A DNA stretch of 64,000 bases from Syngnathus acus (taxonomy: Eukaryota > Chordata > Actinopteri > Syngnathiformes > Syngnathidae), in NCBI RefSeq assembly GCF_901709675.1, contig NC_051105.1, forward strand, positions 9,420,104 through 9,484,103, in the 5' to 3' direction. The number at the start of each line of letters is the position of its first letter. The first letter of the stretch is position 1. The notes beneath the pieces were generated by a model, which was not told where the DNA came from, did not search any database, and saw only the letters and a program-made list of their open reading frames with translations. Position numbers and translations under genes: made by a program. Shown one piece after another: positions 38,901 to 51,133 of this stretch.

Positions 38901-41900
38901 GGGATGTGATGGATTGCCTGATTAGGCAGCCTGGCAATAGAATTCCTCACAGATGGCAAATTAAGCATGAGACAGATGCCCCCGCACCCCCCTCCCACCA
39001 TCTTACCCACTACATAAGCTCAATGACCCCCTCCCTTCAAACTCCAAGGCTGTCTTGACCTCCTCCGTGCCTCCTCTTGTCCCTTTTCATGCCATCGATT
39101 TCCACTTAGCAGTCATGTATTTCATGTTTTTCCAAGGTTGGCCTGCCTTGCTGTTTAGAAAGAACATGATGGATCAAAACGAGCCAAGAGGTTGTTAATT
39201 AATATGACAACAAAGTTCACAGAGTGGAAGTTGCAATGGCAGTCAGGCTAGTAAACACTCGTTAACACATTTGGAATGGTTGATGCGAGTAAACTTTTCT
39301 AGATGTATTTTTTTTGCACTGTTTCTGAATGTGTCATAGTATTGATAATTATAATAATTTAGTATATTAATATATTTATTGTTATTTATTGAGAGTTAGT
39401 TTCAACAACAGGTGGATTTTTCTGAAAGGTCATAGGTATAAATAACAACACATGGTAAATGAAACAAAGCTAGAAATGGAACAAGAACGAAGTGAAAGAC
39501 TATGACTAAAAAAAAGAAAAATATTTTCATTATCTTTATTTCGAAAATAATCTCCACAGTGTTCCTTAAAAAGATTTGATATGCTAAAGTTACCAGGATC
39601 ATTTATAATGGTGCACAAGATTACATTTGCACGAATTTATCTGAAAAGAGCAGGAGTGGGAGATACTATTTGCAATATGTTAAAAACATAAGTTGGAAAA
39701 TGTTTATTTTTTTAAAACAAAGTAGATAACTTGGCAACCTCGTAGGTGGCTCAGGGCCATACAAATATGATAAGCAGAAAGACTGCATTGAATTTGCGTG
39801 AAAGAACTTTTTTCCACTTGATAAATTATTTTGGAAAATACAAACTCTTGTCTGAATTAGGTTTTCAATTGTTGAGTGTCCATGATGTGTTCAGAAGGAC
39901 CTCAGCGGGGCCCGTTGCCATTTCTGTGCTGTGACAGCCGACACAAGTTCTCGCTCCCTTAGCACGGTGAGACTCGAAGTTGCAAGGTTCTCGGCTCAAG
40001 GGGTGAGGGCTGAGTACTTTGAGCGCAAGTAGGCCTGCTTTCAAGCGCACAGCTAATAAAGCTTTGACGCCTTCGCTAGCCTTGTAGCGCTGCGCACTTT
40101 CATGTTTTTTTCACCCCATCTACAGCCTTGGCAATGCTCGCACATTCAATTACCCTCAAGCATGTCTTTGTTTTATCTCGCTTGAATGAGTGTGTATTCT
40201 TCCCAGAAAGGGCCAGCAAGTGGTCTCCTCCTTGAGCGGCGAAAGACGCAGACAGCGGAGAAAACCGTATTAGTGCTGTCATACTAATGGTTTTTACCTG
40301 TGTGTGTGTAACTTTTTGCCGCCTGGCTTCTAAAACGTCCAGTCGCCTCAGTGGCTTGGAAAGCATTTGTTATGTTCAGTCCACAGAACAATGATGGGAT
40401 GCAGATGGTGCTCGAGCTTGTCGTGTCTAGTATGCGGAAGTGGCCTTTTTGCAAATGCCAGCGACGGCAGACCACGGCTCCATCTGCATGCCCGACCAAC
40501 CTGGGCGCTAGTGTGTCAAGCGGCAATCTTGCAGTGAAATGAGCTTTGTAATCTAATGATATCTTGCCACCTCAAATCTGCTCGGATGAGAAGATTTTTT
40601 TTTGTTTTATTTGGGGATGAAACCAAGAAAACAGGAAAGATACTCTGAATTGAATTACTGCTGTGATTCACATGATAAAAGTAAACATAGTATGGAATAC
40701 ATTTTGGGCATAATTGGCTTATGCTTAATAATGCTTAAATACTTTCAGTTTTATACAATTAGAATTACCTTGGCATTTTCCAGAAATTTTCTATGGCCAA
40801 TGTTATTTTTCTTCCTTTTTCTTCCTTTTTATATCTACATATTTATCTCGGTATTATGTGAAGTCAATACTTTTTCTGACATACAATTGTGAGATGAATC
40901 TCGATTTGACAGAAAGAACCAAAAGTTACATTTTTATTTAGGCTACAACAACAAAAATACTTGCCTTCTAAGTTGGCAACATTTTCATGTTTGGTGTTGA
41001 AAACCTGCCAAAAAATGTTTATTTTTGCTTTTCGTTGGTCGGAATCTTCATACAGCTGCACTTCCTTTTCTTCTCCTTTTTCTTCTTTACTTTCATCTTA
41101 TGGCTCCATGGAATTGATTTCTACCCGCCTGTCTGCTGCTATCTTTGTGAGCCACGGGAGAGAAAAAAGATAGATGGAGAGGCCGAGTTCCCCTTCAAGG
41201 AAGGTTTTACATTCCTCCCTCGAAAGATTTTTTTTGTGTTCACCCTTTTTGGTTTTTGGACAAGAACAAGAGACGATGTAGGCAAGTCTGATGGAGTTAT
41301 GCGCTACGTGCTGAGGAGATAGCTAGTCTTCCACCCACGGAATCAATTCGGCAGCAGAACGCGTCTTCATTGCGCTAAATGGTAACACACCTTTAGAGGC
41401 TTGACCCTCGACATGGGAAAAAAATAGCTGCATGAAACAAGTGTCGTGGGAGATGTAAACATATTTTCTCTGCCAAGCCCAAACTGGCTCATCATCTTGT
41501 GTAGGCATGCTGCACCTGTGGGGCACTTGTCTTTTTATTTTGTGCTTTGTGTCCTAAAAACATTTTGTAATGGTTTTCTAACTGCACTTGGTATTATCGT
41601 TGGCTTCCATATTTTCTGGAGCTTGAAATTTTAAAGTAATCACATCTGGAGCATCTAACCGCATAAGTTTGTAACTGAAACAGACTTTGACACCCCAAAT
41701 AAAATTCTTCCACTGCTGTCCAGTGTGATCTGTAGGCCAGCTCTCACTGCTGTCAGGATCCTGGCTAGAGATGCCTAGCAGTTATGCGGTTATGTCAGAC
41801 AGAGCATATATACATTACAAGGAAATATTAGACTTGACTTGTAGTCTGTAGAATTTGGTTAACACCAATGACTCCTGAGTTTCCGATGATTCTTCAGGCC

Positions 41901-44599
41901 CATCAAAACAGTTTGGACAGTGTGATGCTTCCAACTTTGCATGAATAGTGTGGAAAAGTACCACTAAAGAATACTTTTGTTTTTTTTATTATTTTTTTTA
42001 TCCTGGGTAAATTGAAGTTGCAAAAACAAAACAGCCACCAATGGCTTGGTGTTGACTAACCGTACATGGTGTCAGGTCTCAGTATAATACAAATATATGC
42101 TTTCATATATACATAACATTTCATCCTCCCAATGCAAATATTGCTGTTTCATCATTTATGTGTGGCACTCAAAAACAAGCCTATTATCTTATGTATTGCC
42201 TTTTATAATATTGTAGTTTCTTTGCAACGACTGCGGGGAATGGCGAGGCGGATAAGCTAATACGTATCATGTTGCCGGCGCAATTACATGCCTTTTTTTT
42301 TTACCTTTACTCAATGACAATTTATAGAATCTTGACTTAGAGTGAGTAAAAACTATTGTATTATATTCTGTGTAATTTATTCCATTACATATTGTCATCC
42401 AATCCTTTCCGTGCTAATTTTCCCTTTTCATACTGATAAAATGAATTATGTTTGTCTTTGGTTCTTATTTTTCAACCTGTTCCACCAGAGACTCACTGTC
42501 AAAGTCATTGTGTTAAATTTGGGAGTGCAAGTTTTTAAAGGGACAGAGCAGGTCAATGATGGCACTCGCTGTGAGTGCCCAACCTTGTCACCTTCTGTTT
42601 TGGTTCACTGCCAGCTGTGTGCTTTGACTTCTAGTTGACTTCAGCTCCAGATGTTCACAACAAATATGCTGTGTGTGGGTCGCATGCCACATAATTTGGC
42701 CATAGTTGTCATGTCGAGTATTATAACTTGTATGACTGCTTGGTTTCTACTTTTTTCTTATTTTCACCTGACAATCTTTTCTGAGCGTCCTCTACACTGA
42801 AAGCATTTGTTAAGGAAATTGCAGAAATTCATTTCAGCCCATTTAAGGGAATTTTGTAGTAGACGGAGATACCATCTGTAAGGAACCTAATTAAACTCGA
42901 TGAAAAGACACACTGCTGTTTTTTTTTTCGTTTTTTTTGAAACAAGATAAAATCCCCAGCCATTTTATTATTATTGCATCTTATATTGCAGATGTAATAA
43001 AATCCACACCTGACTGCTACTGAATCACAGCTTCCTGCTACTTAACAAACCTTTTACTCCTCAGGACAATACATATATTAATACATAATGATTAATACAC
43101 TCCATATATTTACCTTTAAAGTGTATTCAATTGAAAATTATTTTAAGTTTATTTTTTAATCTGCATTTCCCTCTTTTTATTGTAATGCTTGTCCAAGAGT
43201 AAATCAATTGTTAATGATCACATACTTGCATATTGTAAGAGTTGACTTATGGCATTAGATCTTCACTATTATTTGTCCACCGACCTTTTCAAAGTCGATT
43301 GTGGTGTTTGTAAAAATATGATGTACCGACTGCAGACATACTAGCTATGATTTTGTATGTCTAAGAACTGTATATCATGAATTATCCAGAAGTGTTTGAG
43401 ATTATGAATGGTGACAGCTGCTCTATATAATTCCACCAATGGACATCACTTGCATTATCTGGAAGATAGTACAGACATTGAGAAAATAGACAGACAATGA
43501 TGGCAGAGACTCTAGAGGGAACAGATGGGTCTGAATCGCACAAAGTATTTGCAGCGTTTACAGGTTTACTCAGGCTACGCTTGCAGTAATGTGTTTTTGA
43601 CTCCCATTGCCTTGAAATTGCACTTCATCGGGCGCTCTGCAGCACACTTCCCTCTTTTGCTCTTTTTATTTTTCATTGAATCTCATCAGCTGTGGGGAAA
43701 CGGCCCAGTTCCCGCCAAGATGCCACTCATGGCCGATGCATCCTGACAGCTTGCAATTAAATGGGAGAGTGTAACGTATGAATATTAGAAAGTACTTTGA
43801 CGCAAACATCATCCCCTTCCTTTGTTGCATTATGCAGCTCGACATTCGGAAGGGGACCAGTCATCCATTTCCATGAAGTTTATATCAGTACTACGTCGTC
43901 GTCCGCTGCCTCTTTGTTGCTCCCTGTTGCCCCTAAAGCAGTTTGTTAACAGCTGTAAATATAATCGCTATGCACACATAACTGCTCAAACCCAAGATGG
44001 GATTTTGTCAGTCACTGCATCTCAATTAGGCTTTCTGGTAGTTCTTCCAATAAGTATTTGTGAGGGCAGTAGAGAGTAAATGTGCAAATTACGATGAAAC
44101 CAATGTTATATGTGCATCCATTTTCAGTATGTCTGCAACGAAGGGCATTTTGTTGGTGAATGGAATTGTGTGATTGTGTCCTTTTATGGGAGTAACAAAA
44201 AACCCGATAGTGGTAAAACACAATGCACAGCTCAGCAGCAGAAAAAAAAACTTTCAGCATGCTTGCATATCGTCATGAGGCAGAAACAGCGGGTCGTCTC
44301 CGGGCCATAGACCATGTATGACCTCATCTCAACCTGATACACCACCTGCAGTCAGATGGCTCAAAAAGCAATTGCCAATCCTTCTGTCTGTCTGCTTACC
44401 TCTTCTGGCATTTGTTGGGATGGAAACTTAAGTTCTATTATCCATCCTGCAGAATGGTTTTCTGCATTAATTCATAATAATGTCAAGACCTGCCTTTTTT
44501 TTCCCCCTCGCCCTCACGGCAGCCAAGTCACTATTTTGGATGCCAGACAAACAAACCTAAGGCTAGAGCCTTGATGTGGAATAACTTGCACTGTTGCAT
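32977..44599. other. Intron 1 sequence, 3' central part
   Basis: AT-rich, non-coding, with short homopolymers. A retroposon-like tail at 35190-35280 is listed separately. An exact octamer ATGCAAAT lies near 37134-37141 within a unique-looking block (37080-37160). No exon, tRNA or protein similarity recognised. Confidence 0.5.
35190..35280 (+). mobile_element. Possible retroposon 3' end relic
   Basis: Contains GGTCAAGAATTTCATTGT and, about 40 bases on, TGATAATAAAATAAAAT followed by ATGATTCTTA. This arrangement (AAGAATTTCATTGTA, then GACAATAAA and a short repeat) is familiar from fish retroposon tails. The match is partial, there is no target duplication, and the upstream boundary is unknown. 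Confidence 0.4.
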
Positions 44600-44617
44600 G
44601 GTTAGGGTTAGGGTTAG
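44600..44617 (+). repeat. Short interstitial telomere-like repeat
   Basis: Three perfect copies of GGTTAG, the vertebrate telomere hexamer in another register. It is short enough to be chance or a product of telomerase-associated break repair. Confidence 0.7.
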
Positions 44618-44680
44618 CATAATTGTTACAAAGGGCAAACAAAAACTGTAGGAGTTTATATATAAATGGAGTTTAATTAT

Positions 44681-44798
44681 GTGCATATATATGTATATGC
44701 TATATGTGCAATGTATATTAATACACACATGTATACATATATGTATATGTATGCATATATGTATAAGTATACATATATTTATACGTATACATATATAT
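44681..44798. repeat. Alternating purine-pyrimidine AT/GT block
   Basis: About 118 bases composed almost wholly of ATAT, GTAT, ACAT and GCAT steps, including a perfect 16-bp palindrome TATACATATATGTATA at 44732-44747. It is low-complexity, likely to unwind or extrude hairpins, and gives spurious Tyr/Ile/His-rich ORFs on both strands. Confidence 0.85.
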
Positions 44799-45096
44799 GG
44801 ACGCATGACTACACAAAGACCTACACATTGTGTCGTTCTGCTTGTCCTGCATCACTTGTTTCAGAACGCTTGACCTTCCCACTGGAAAAACAGGTTTGTA
44901 ATGGGATCAGTGGCCACTGGCAGAACCTTTCACCCTCAGTCTCATCACTCCTGCTTACAGTAAATGGATAAGAGATGGACTCAGAAGACAAGCATTGTTT
45001 TTTTTTTTCGGGCCAATGTGAGATATCCAGACTTTGCTTGAAATTCTTAAGCGCTGCTGTGTTACCCCAGTTGACCTTCAAATCAGTGGCTAAAAA

Positions 45097-45173
45097 CATC
45101 CATCCATCCAACCAACCATCGATCTTCAAAACTGCTTATCCTGTTTTGGGTCAGGGGTGGTGGTGGGCTGGGT
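45097..45173 (-). mobile_element. Degraded LINE 3' end with CATC tail
   Basis: The + strand begins with CATCCATCCATCCAACC and continues to CTGCTTATCCTG and GGGTCAGGGG, the reverse complement of the usual fish LINE ending (GGATAAGC.G.. then ATGGATGG). Only about 75 bases are recognisable and no target duplication was found. Confidence 0.6.
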
Positions 45174-45339
45174 CCTTATTATGAAGACCCCAACTGTTCC
45201 TCCACTTTGTGAGACTACCGGCCATTTATGCCATGGACTCCCTACAGTTCGGGGACCATGGTGTCAGAGTGGACAGTGCTGTCTGCGCCTGTTCTCTGCT
45301 GGGGTGACAGTCGCAGCGGGCGGCTCACCCATACGGTGA

Positions 45340-45440
45340 ATTGATATTTACAATATATACATATGGATTTATTTCAGTCCATTGACTGTGAGCTGCGAGA
45401 TGCCTAAATTTACCCAACAGGATTAATAAAGTATTGAGTG
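45340..45440 (+). mobile_element. Possible retroposon tail
   Basis: Contains AAATTTACCCAACAGGATT followed by AATAAAGTATTGAGTG, similar to fish retroposon 3' ends of the form AATTTCCC...GGGATTAATAAAGTA. The call rests on this tail only; the 45180-45340 sequence upstream is GC-richer than its surroundings and may belong to it. Confidence 0.4.
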
Positions 45441-48400
45441 TTTTAGTGTTTGTGTTGCGGACTGTTGCTCATATTTATGTTGGCTTGTGGCTTCTGCTTA
45501 AAAATACATCAGTCAGAGAGATGAAAAAGAAATCCTTTAGAGGCACTAGAAAGGAAGAGCCAAATAGGGATTCATTGACTGGCTTGCCCTTTACTCCAAA
45601 CCTGAGATAAAAGAACAGTACCGTCATTTTACATTCATACTTTTGCATTTTACCCATGCTAAGCCTTTCATTCCTCTTGTCAATGGTGGGGTAAGGAGGT
45701 TAGCACTGGTAGATTCAAATCCCATTTGCCAAGTGTATAAAAGTGCAGGTGAGGCAGAGGTGCTTGACAAATATAACGCAAAACCAGGCACAAACATGCG
45801 TTGTGTAGAACTTGATTTAAATAGAGACAATGAAGTCTGAGAGGGTCCTACTCATTCATTAGTACATTACTTTTTCTTGGAATTTTCTAAATCGGTTTTT
45901 AACATGTCGAGTTTGGTGGAAATGTGTGTTTGCCACCACAATGAAGTGAATCTGTTGAAATGGACCAATGTTGACAGAAGGTGGCTTTACAGGAGGTGCC
46001 CCATAATCCTCCGTCCTTCTCCATGCGGTGTGGCGTCTTCTGTTTCCACAAGGCTGATTTTGGTAGTTTAAAAGCTCAAAGGAGTCTCTTTAGTGATTGG
46101 AATCAAATGCGCAAAGATGAAACAACAAAGTTTGGATTTTGTTCAGACGCCAGAGGACAAAATGACTTTCTTTGGGTGATAGTAGGCTTAACAGACAGCC
46201 AGTGTCATGATGTCATCTCCCGGAAAACAATTTATTGGGGCATTCACTCAGATCCCAGCAAGTTGGTTAAAAAATGTTGACCTGAATATATCCCACAAAT
46301 GACCTTTTGCCGCCTCATGTCAGATTGCACAAAATTACCCTGAGGTTGCAACACATACAGATATCAAAATGTCATGATGATATAAAGCAAGCCCCCCACC
46401 CCACCCCGTCATCCAGTTCCTCAGCCGTCTAAAGAAACAAAAGTTTCCTGTAACGATGTCAGCAACATTAAGGTCTGTAAGAAACTAAATTAAATGGCAG
46501 GGCAGGAATTTCAAATATCCATCCTGACATTTGTAATTGCAATCGTGTCTCCATTGGCATAGTAATAGGCCAGCCTCGATGCTCTGCATTTTCTCCCCTT
46601 TCCTCAGGAAATAGTCAGACCCATTAATCAATAGCAAATTGTCCTTTGATAGTGATTAAGACATAGTCAAAAAGTGATGCACCTAATTTGAATCACTGAA
46701 ACAAGACTTCCTCAAGATGCTTTCACGCAGGTAGTTTGTCTTCTCTCCTTCTAATCAGTAATGAGTTTGTAAATCTGTTCCTCTATGTATTTTTCCCGAA
46801 GTAATTTCTCCCATTGGGACTATAAAAATTCCAAGTGAACCATAATACTACACAACAAGCCACATGAGATTGCTCTCTTCTCTCCATTTGTTAGCGACAG
46901 GTTCACTGTATTTAATGCAACGTTCAACCGAAACAGGAAAAAAGTTCGGACTGTGCAAGAGAAAGCGGAAAAATACTTCTAGGACGAAAAATGAAAGAAG
47001 GAATACCTTTTGTTATAACTCAAGGCCTCTTTTTTATGGACAATGTAGCAGGATACAGTTGATTTTAAAAGATGTATACCGTATATCCCAAAATATAAAA
47101 AAGAGAGTGCAGAAATATGACAGACTGCTAACTACTTCCATCCGGCAACTGTGTGTACACAGTACACAAAGCGTATCGTGTTCAAGATGAGCTTTTTCAC
47201 ATTTCAGGCCTTTTGGGAATCGTCATCAGTTAGCATGTGGTTGTCAAAGAGGGCTTCCAACTTGCAGACTTTCATGCAGCATCAAAACAAGTGAAAGCAG
47301 CACAGCCAGCCTGTTTATGGTCACAAAAACAAGGACGCGTGTGAATGCTAGCTCGGAAAAATGTTGCTCCTGAGCTGTCTCGGTAGACTGTGAGAAAGTC
47401 TGTAAATAACGAGACCAAAGGGGGGAAATGTCTAATCGTCCTTGAAAAGGATGTGCCACAGTTTTTTAATATCTTCTGCCGCGATGCCCCGAGGTGATGC
47501 GGCAGGGTGGCAAGTGTTGGGAAATGTGTGCCGGTGATGGGGCATTACTCTCGCACCATTGACTTCATTACACTCCCTTTCGAATATCCATCTCAATGCC
47601 CTTGCCAGCCTCTAATTTACCTAATTCATTGATGATTGGTTCTGATGGCATGCGGAAAGAAAGGTCAATATGTTTTGTTTGCGTGTGCCTGAACGTCACA
47701 ACACTGCACCACTAAGTGAAGAAACTTGATTAATCAAAGCCTTGCTGTCACCATAGAAACATAATGTATTGCAGTTCTACAAAGCCAGTTGCTTAAATTA
47801 ATTTTTCATTGTTCACACACTCACATGCACATTAGAGTAAGGACAAGGAAGGGGAGGAAAAAAACAAATATACTCGAGCTCCAGTTCGACACTACTCCAA
47901 ACGCCGGTTTCTCTCTCTCTCTCCTCTTTGACCGTCTGTTTGATGTGATTGAGGTTGCCATGCCGTGACGGTATGCGGCAGACAGACGAACAAGTGTTTC
48001 CCCCTGAGGAGATGCGATCTAAATGGAAGAGCAACATGACAGCTTGCACTGAATGGCCACATAATTAAACACCATACCCACCGTAAAACGGCACCAATTC
48101 TCTTTGAGTGGCCTTTATCTTCTGCATGCTCCTTGTAAAGAGCACAGTCCATCTTAAGATGTGACGAACCTGAAAAAAAGTCTACTATTTGTTTGTCCGA
48201 TCAATGATCCCATCTCTGCAAACTATGGCAAGTTGATAGTCGCATTCAAGATGAGGCTTTATGTTGGCTTCCCGCCTTTTTTTTATTGAATATTATTTGT
48301 ACTTGTAATAAGGTTAAAACAAAAGTTTGTAGTTTTGTAACAAATGGTTGCTACAGTGTGATTGATAAGGACCGCATGAAGCTAGAGGTGCTTTTCAGAT

Positions 48401-51082
48401 TCAGTTGCTACCCTCGAGCATTAGTGTAATGAGTTTATCATAATTTTGCATGTCAGTCTGTGTCGTTTGCTAATTAAACAACATCCAATAATTATGCCAA
48501 AGAGCAAAGGGTTTCTAATCTTAAAGCGTATTTGTTTTTGTGGCTTAGGAAATTTGCAACATTGTAATGCGTTGTGACAACCTACCAAGCCAAAATGTGC
48601 CCATAGAATTTTGATAATATATCAGAAATGGTTCAAATGAATTTGGAACATGAAAGTAGATCATGACTCCATTTGTGAATTATTTACATAAACACGTTGG
48701 ACTGGGAAGCCTGTGTACTAGTAAGTGACTAACCGTCCTCATCCTTCTCGCCATGCCCAGGTGCGATTTGCAAAGCACTTTATTATTAGCTATGCTACGC
48801 AGATGGACACTGATGGAAACAGGCTTTTTGAGCTTTATTCATTGTGACTTATTGTTCATTAAAATCAAATTATGTGTCAGGAAGCATAACTTGTACGTGC
48901 TGTGGAGCAGTTATTGCTCAACAAGCTCTTTGTCTTGCATCAGTGCGTGTGCGTGTTTGTCTTATGCAGTCTGCCAGGCCATTTTTTCTCGCTTTCCACA
49001 CACTTTGGGACATTGTCCTCTCCAAGAAAAACACCCATAGTAAATTGACTGTGTAAGTACTGGAAATATTGTTGGAATTTGATGTCATCATAAAAAAAAA
49101 ACAATAATTGGAAACGGTCACACAAACATTTAAGTTCGTATGAGTACAATGTTGAATTTGATTTATCGTCAATACGATTTTGGGTATGTTCTAAATATGA
49201 AGTTTTTTCCCTTCATTTTATATTCTATGCAAGTGTTTTTCAAATTGCATTCCCGTGAGTGTTATCGGTTTTATTGTTTTAATATGCTGAAGAAGCTTTT
49301 ATGTGGTTTTCTGGCTACTGCAAATTATTTTCAGTTCCAACAGTTAAACATATCATTCAGTTTGAGCCTGTCAACAACCGTGGCAAAACAATCTTTGCAA
49401 TCTATAGCTTTATATGATGAATGAAGCCAAAGAATTCCAAAATCAATCAAGACTTTAAATGCGTTGTACTATGCCATCAGCTTCATTGAGAATCCATTTC
49501 AACTTGATGACATTTTCATTCTCTCTGCACTCTTTGGACTGGGATATTGATGTTGTGTTTTGGAAGAACAAAATAAAAGCTTCAAATGGAGAATCATTGA
49601 GTGTTGACAGCCAGAAGGAAATGTAGACCATCAAAGATAATTGCACGTAATGTTCAGTAAGCCTTCTAAGTTGTCTCTGATCAATGTGGCTGCCAAACAG
49701 CATTTCCACAGGAGAGCATATCTCTTATCCCTTGGTTGTAGCTCAGGAAAATTAATACTAAGCTCTTATTGGCCGGCTACTTCTAGTGTGGTTGTAGAAA
49801 CAATTAAACAACACCCCACCAGAACACAACGAATACTGTGGACCTTCAAAGATCTATTTATGCACAAACAATTGAAATTGCTTGAAAGGCATTTAAACGT
49901 GCTACAAATTCAAATCCACTGGAGGATTGTCCGTATGTGCAAGTCACTATGTTGTTAAGAATCCAGACTCGCAAGAATTAATCATTTGCACACTTAAGCT
50001 ATTCTGTCCATCCTTTGGAAACGCACACAGTGCCGCACGTCTCCTAGCTAATTAAAACGGCACAGGAGCATACAATATAGAAGTTGGTGTAATTAGGAAA
50101 GCAATGTATTTTGAACCAAGCCGCCCGTGCACCATTCAACCACTAACATAAACAATGTGATGAGCATTATAACTTTACGATAGAACAAAGAAACTGGCTA
50201 CGAGTACATTCATTACAAGAAGTGTTTGCTTCAAAAGATAAAAAACAATGTTTTTTAATATTCTGATCATTTTACTGTATATAGCTACACAGACAATAAA
50301 TATTAGAAGTATCAGTATGATGCAGTGTGCGTACTATATCACGGCAGCCTACACTGATTCACCGAGAGAAATCGCACTCTACTTTGCCTGACTACAGCCG
50401 GCTTCTGACATTTGTTATTTATTGCCGAGTGTGATATTGCATTCCAACCTGTATTTGTATTTGTCTCCTCCTAATAAGAACATGGATTTCCAGCAACATT
50501 GAATTTCCTCTCTGCCACCCATGCTGGATTGCTTAGCCTTGCCTGTGATGAGTTTAATCTTTTAATATTCTGGTGTTAATTTGATTAACTTTAAAACCAG
50601 CACTTTCTTGTGACGTATTCATGTTGCATTTTATTGTTTTGTAACATTGTCTGGCTCATTTGCACATGCAAACAGTCATTATTCAAATACAGGGGAATTT
50701 GCTTTAAAAATATGTTTTTTGTATTTCAATTTAAACAAGAAATTTCTGAAGAAATTGAAATGACTACGTCTGGGTAAATCCGATTTCTAGTACTAAAAAG
50801 ACAATGTAAATGTTTTTGTAAAACTCATTATAAAATGATAAGACAAAAAATGATAAGAATGAAACGGTGGGGCAATCAAATGCCTCCAGCCGTGTTCTCC
50901 TGTCATCTTGATGTCTTCCACGTCAACATTTAACCTGACTGCTGGTCAGAGTGTTCCGTTAGGTTAATGGAATAAATCTTATCATGCAAACACCTTCATG
51001 CACGGCATCAAAGTGTAACAAGTATTCTGTTGTATGGAAAATTATGTCACAATCTGACAGGCTGCAGAATGACTGACAGACA
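45441..51082. other. Intron 1 sequence, 3' part
   Basis: Non-coding, AT-rich, few repeats. A weak tRNA-like patch at 45688-45724 is described under findings. Short CT repeats near 47910-47925. ORFs of 60-108 codons on both strands have no recognisable similarity. Confidence 0.5.
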
Positions 51083-51133
51083 TACCGTATTTTCCGGACT
51101 ATAAACCGCTACTTTTGCACAAGCTTTGAACTC
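51083..51133. mobile_element. Terminal fragment of a fish interspersed repeat
   Basis: TACCGTATTTTCCGGACTAT followed by AAACCGCTACTTTTGCAC and AAGCTTTGAACT. This is a familiar terminus of an abundant fish non-autonomous DNA-transposon-like repeat. The rest of the element and the other end are not visible, so it is a truncated or decayed copy. Class not certain. Confidence 0.5.

Noticed and set aside
44531-44971. Tyr/Ile/His-rich ORFs on both strands
   Set aside because: Produced by the alternating AT/GT block, which has few stop codons.
46864-47190. 108-codon forward ORF rich in Lys and Arg
   Set aside because: Composition follows local A-richness; no known family.
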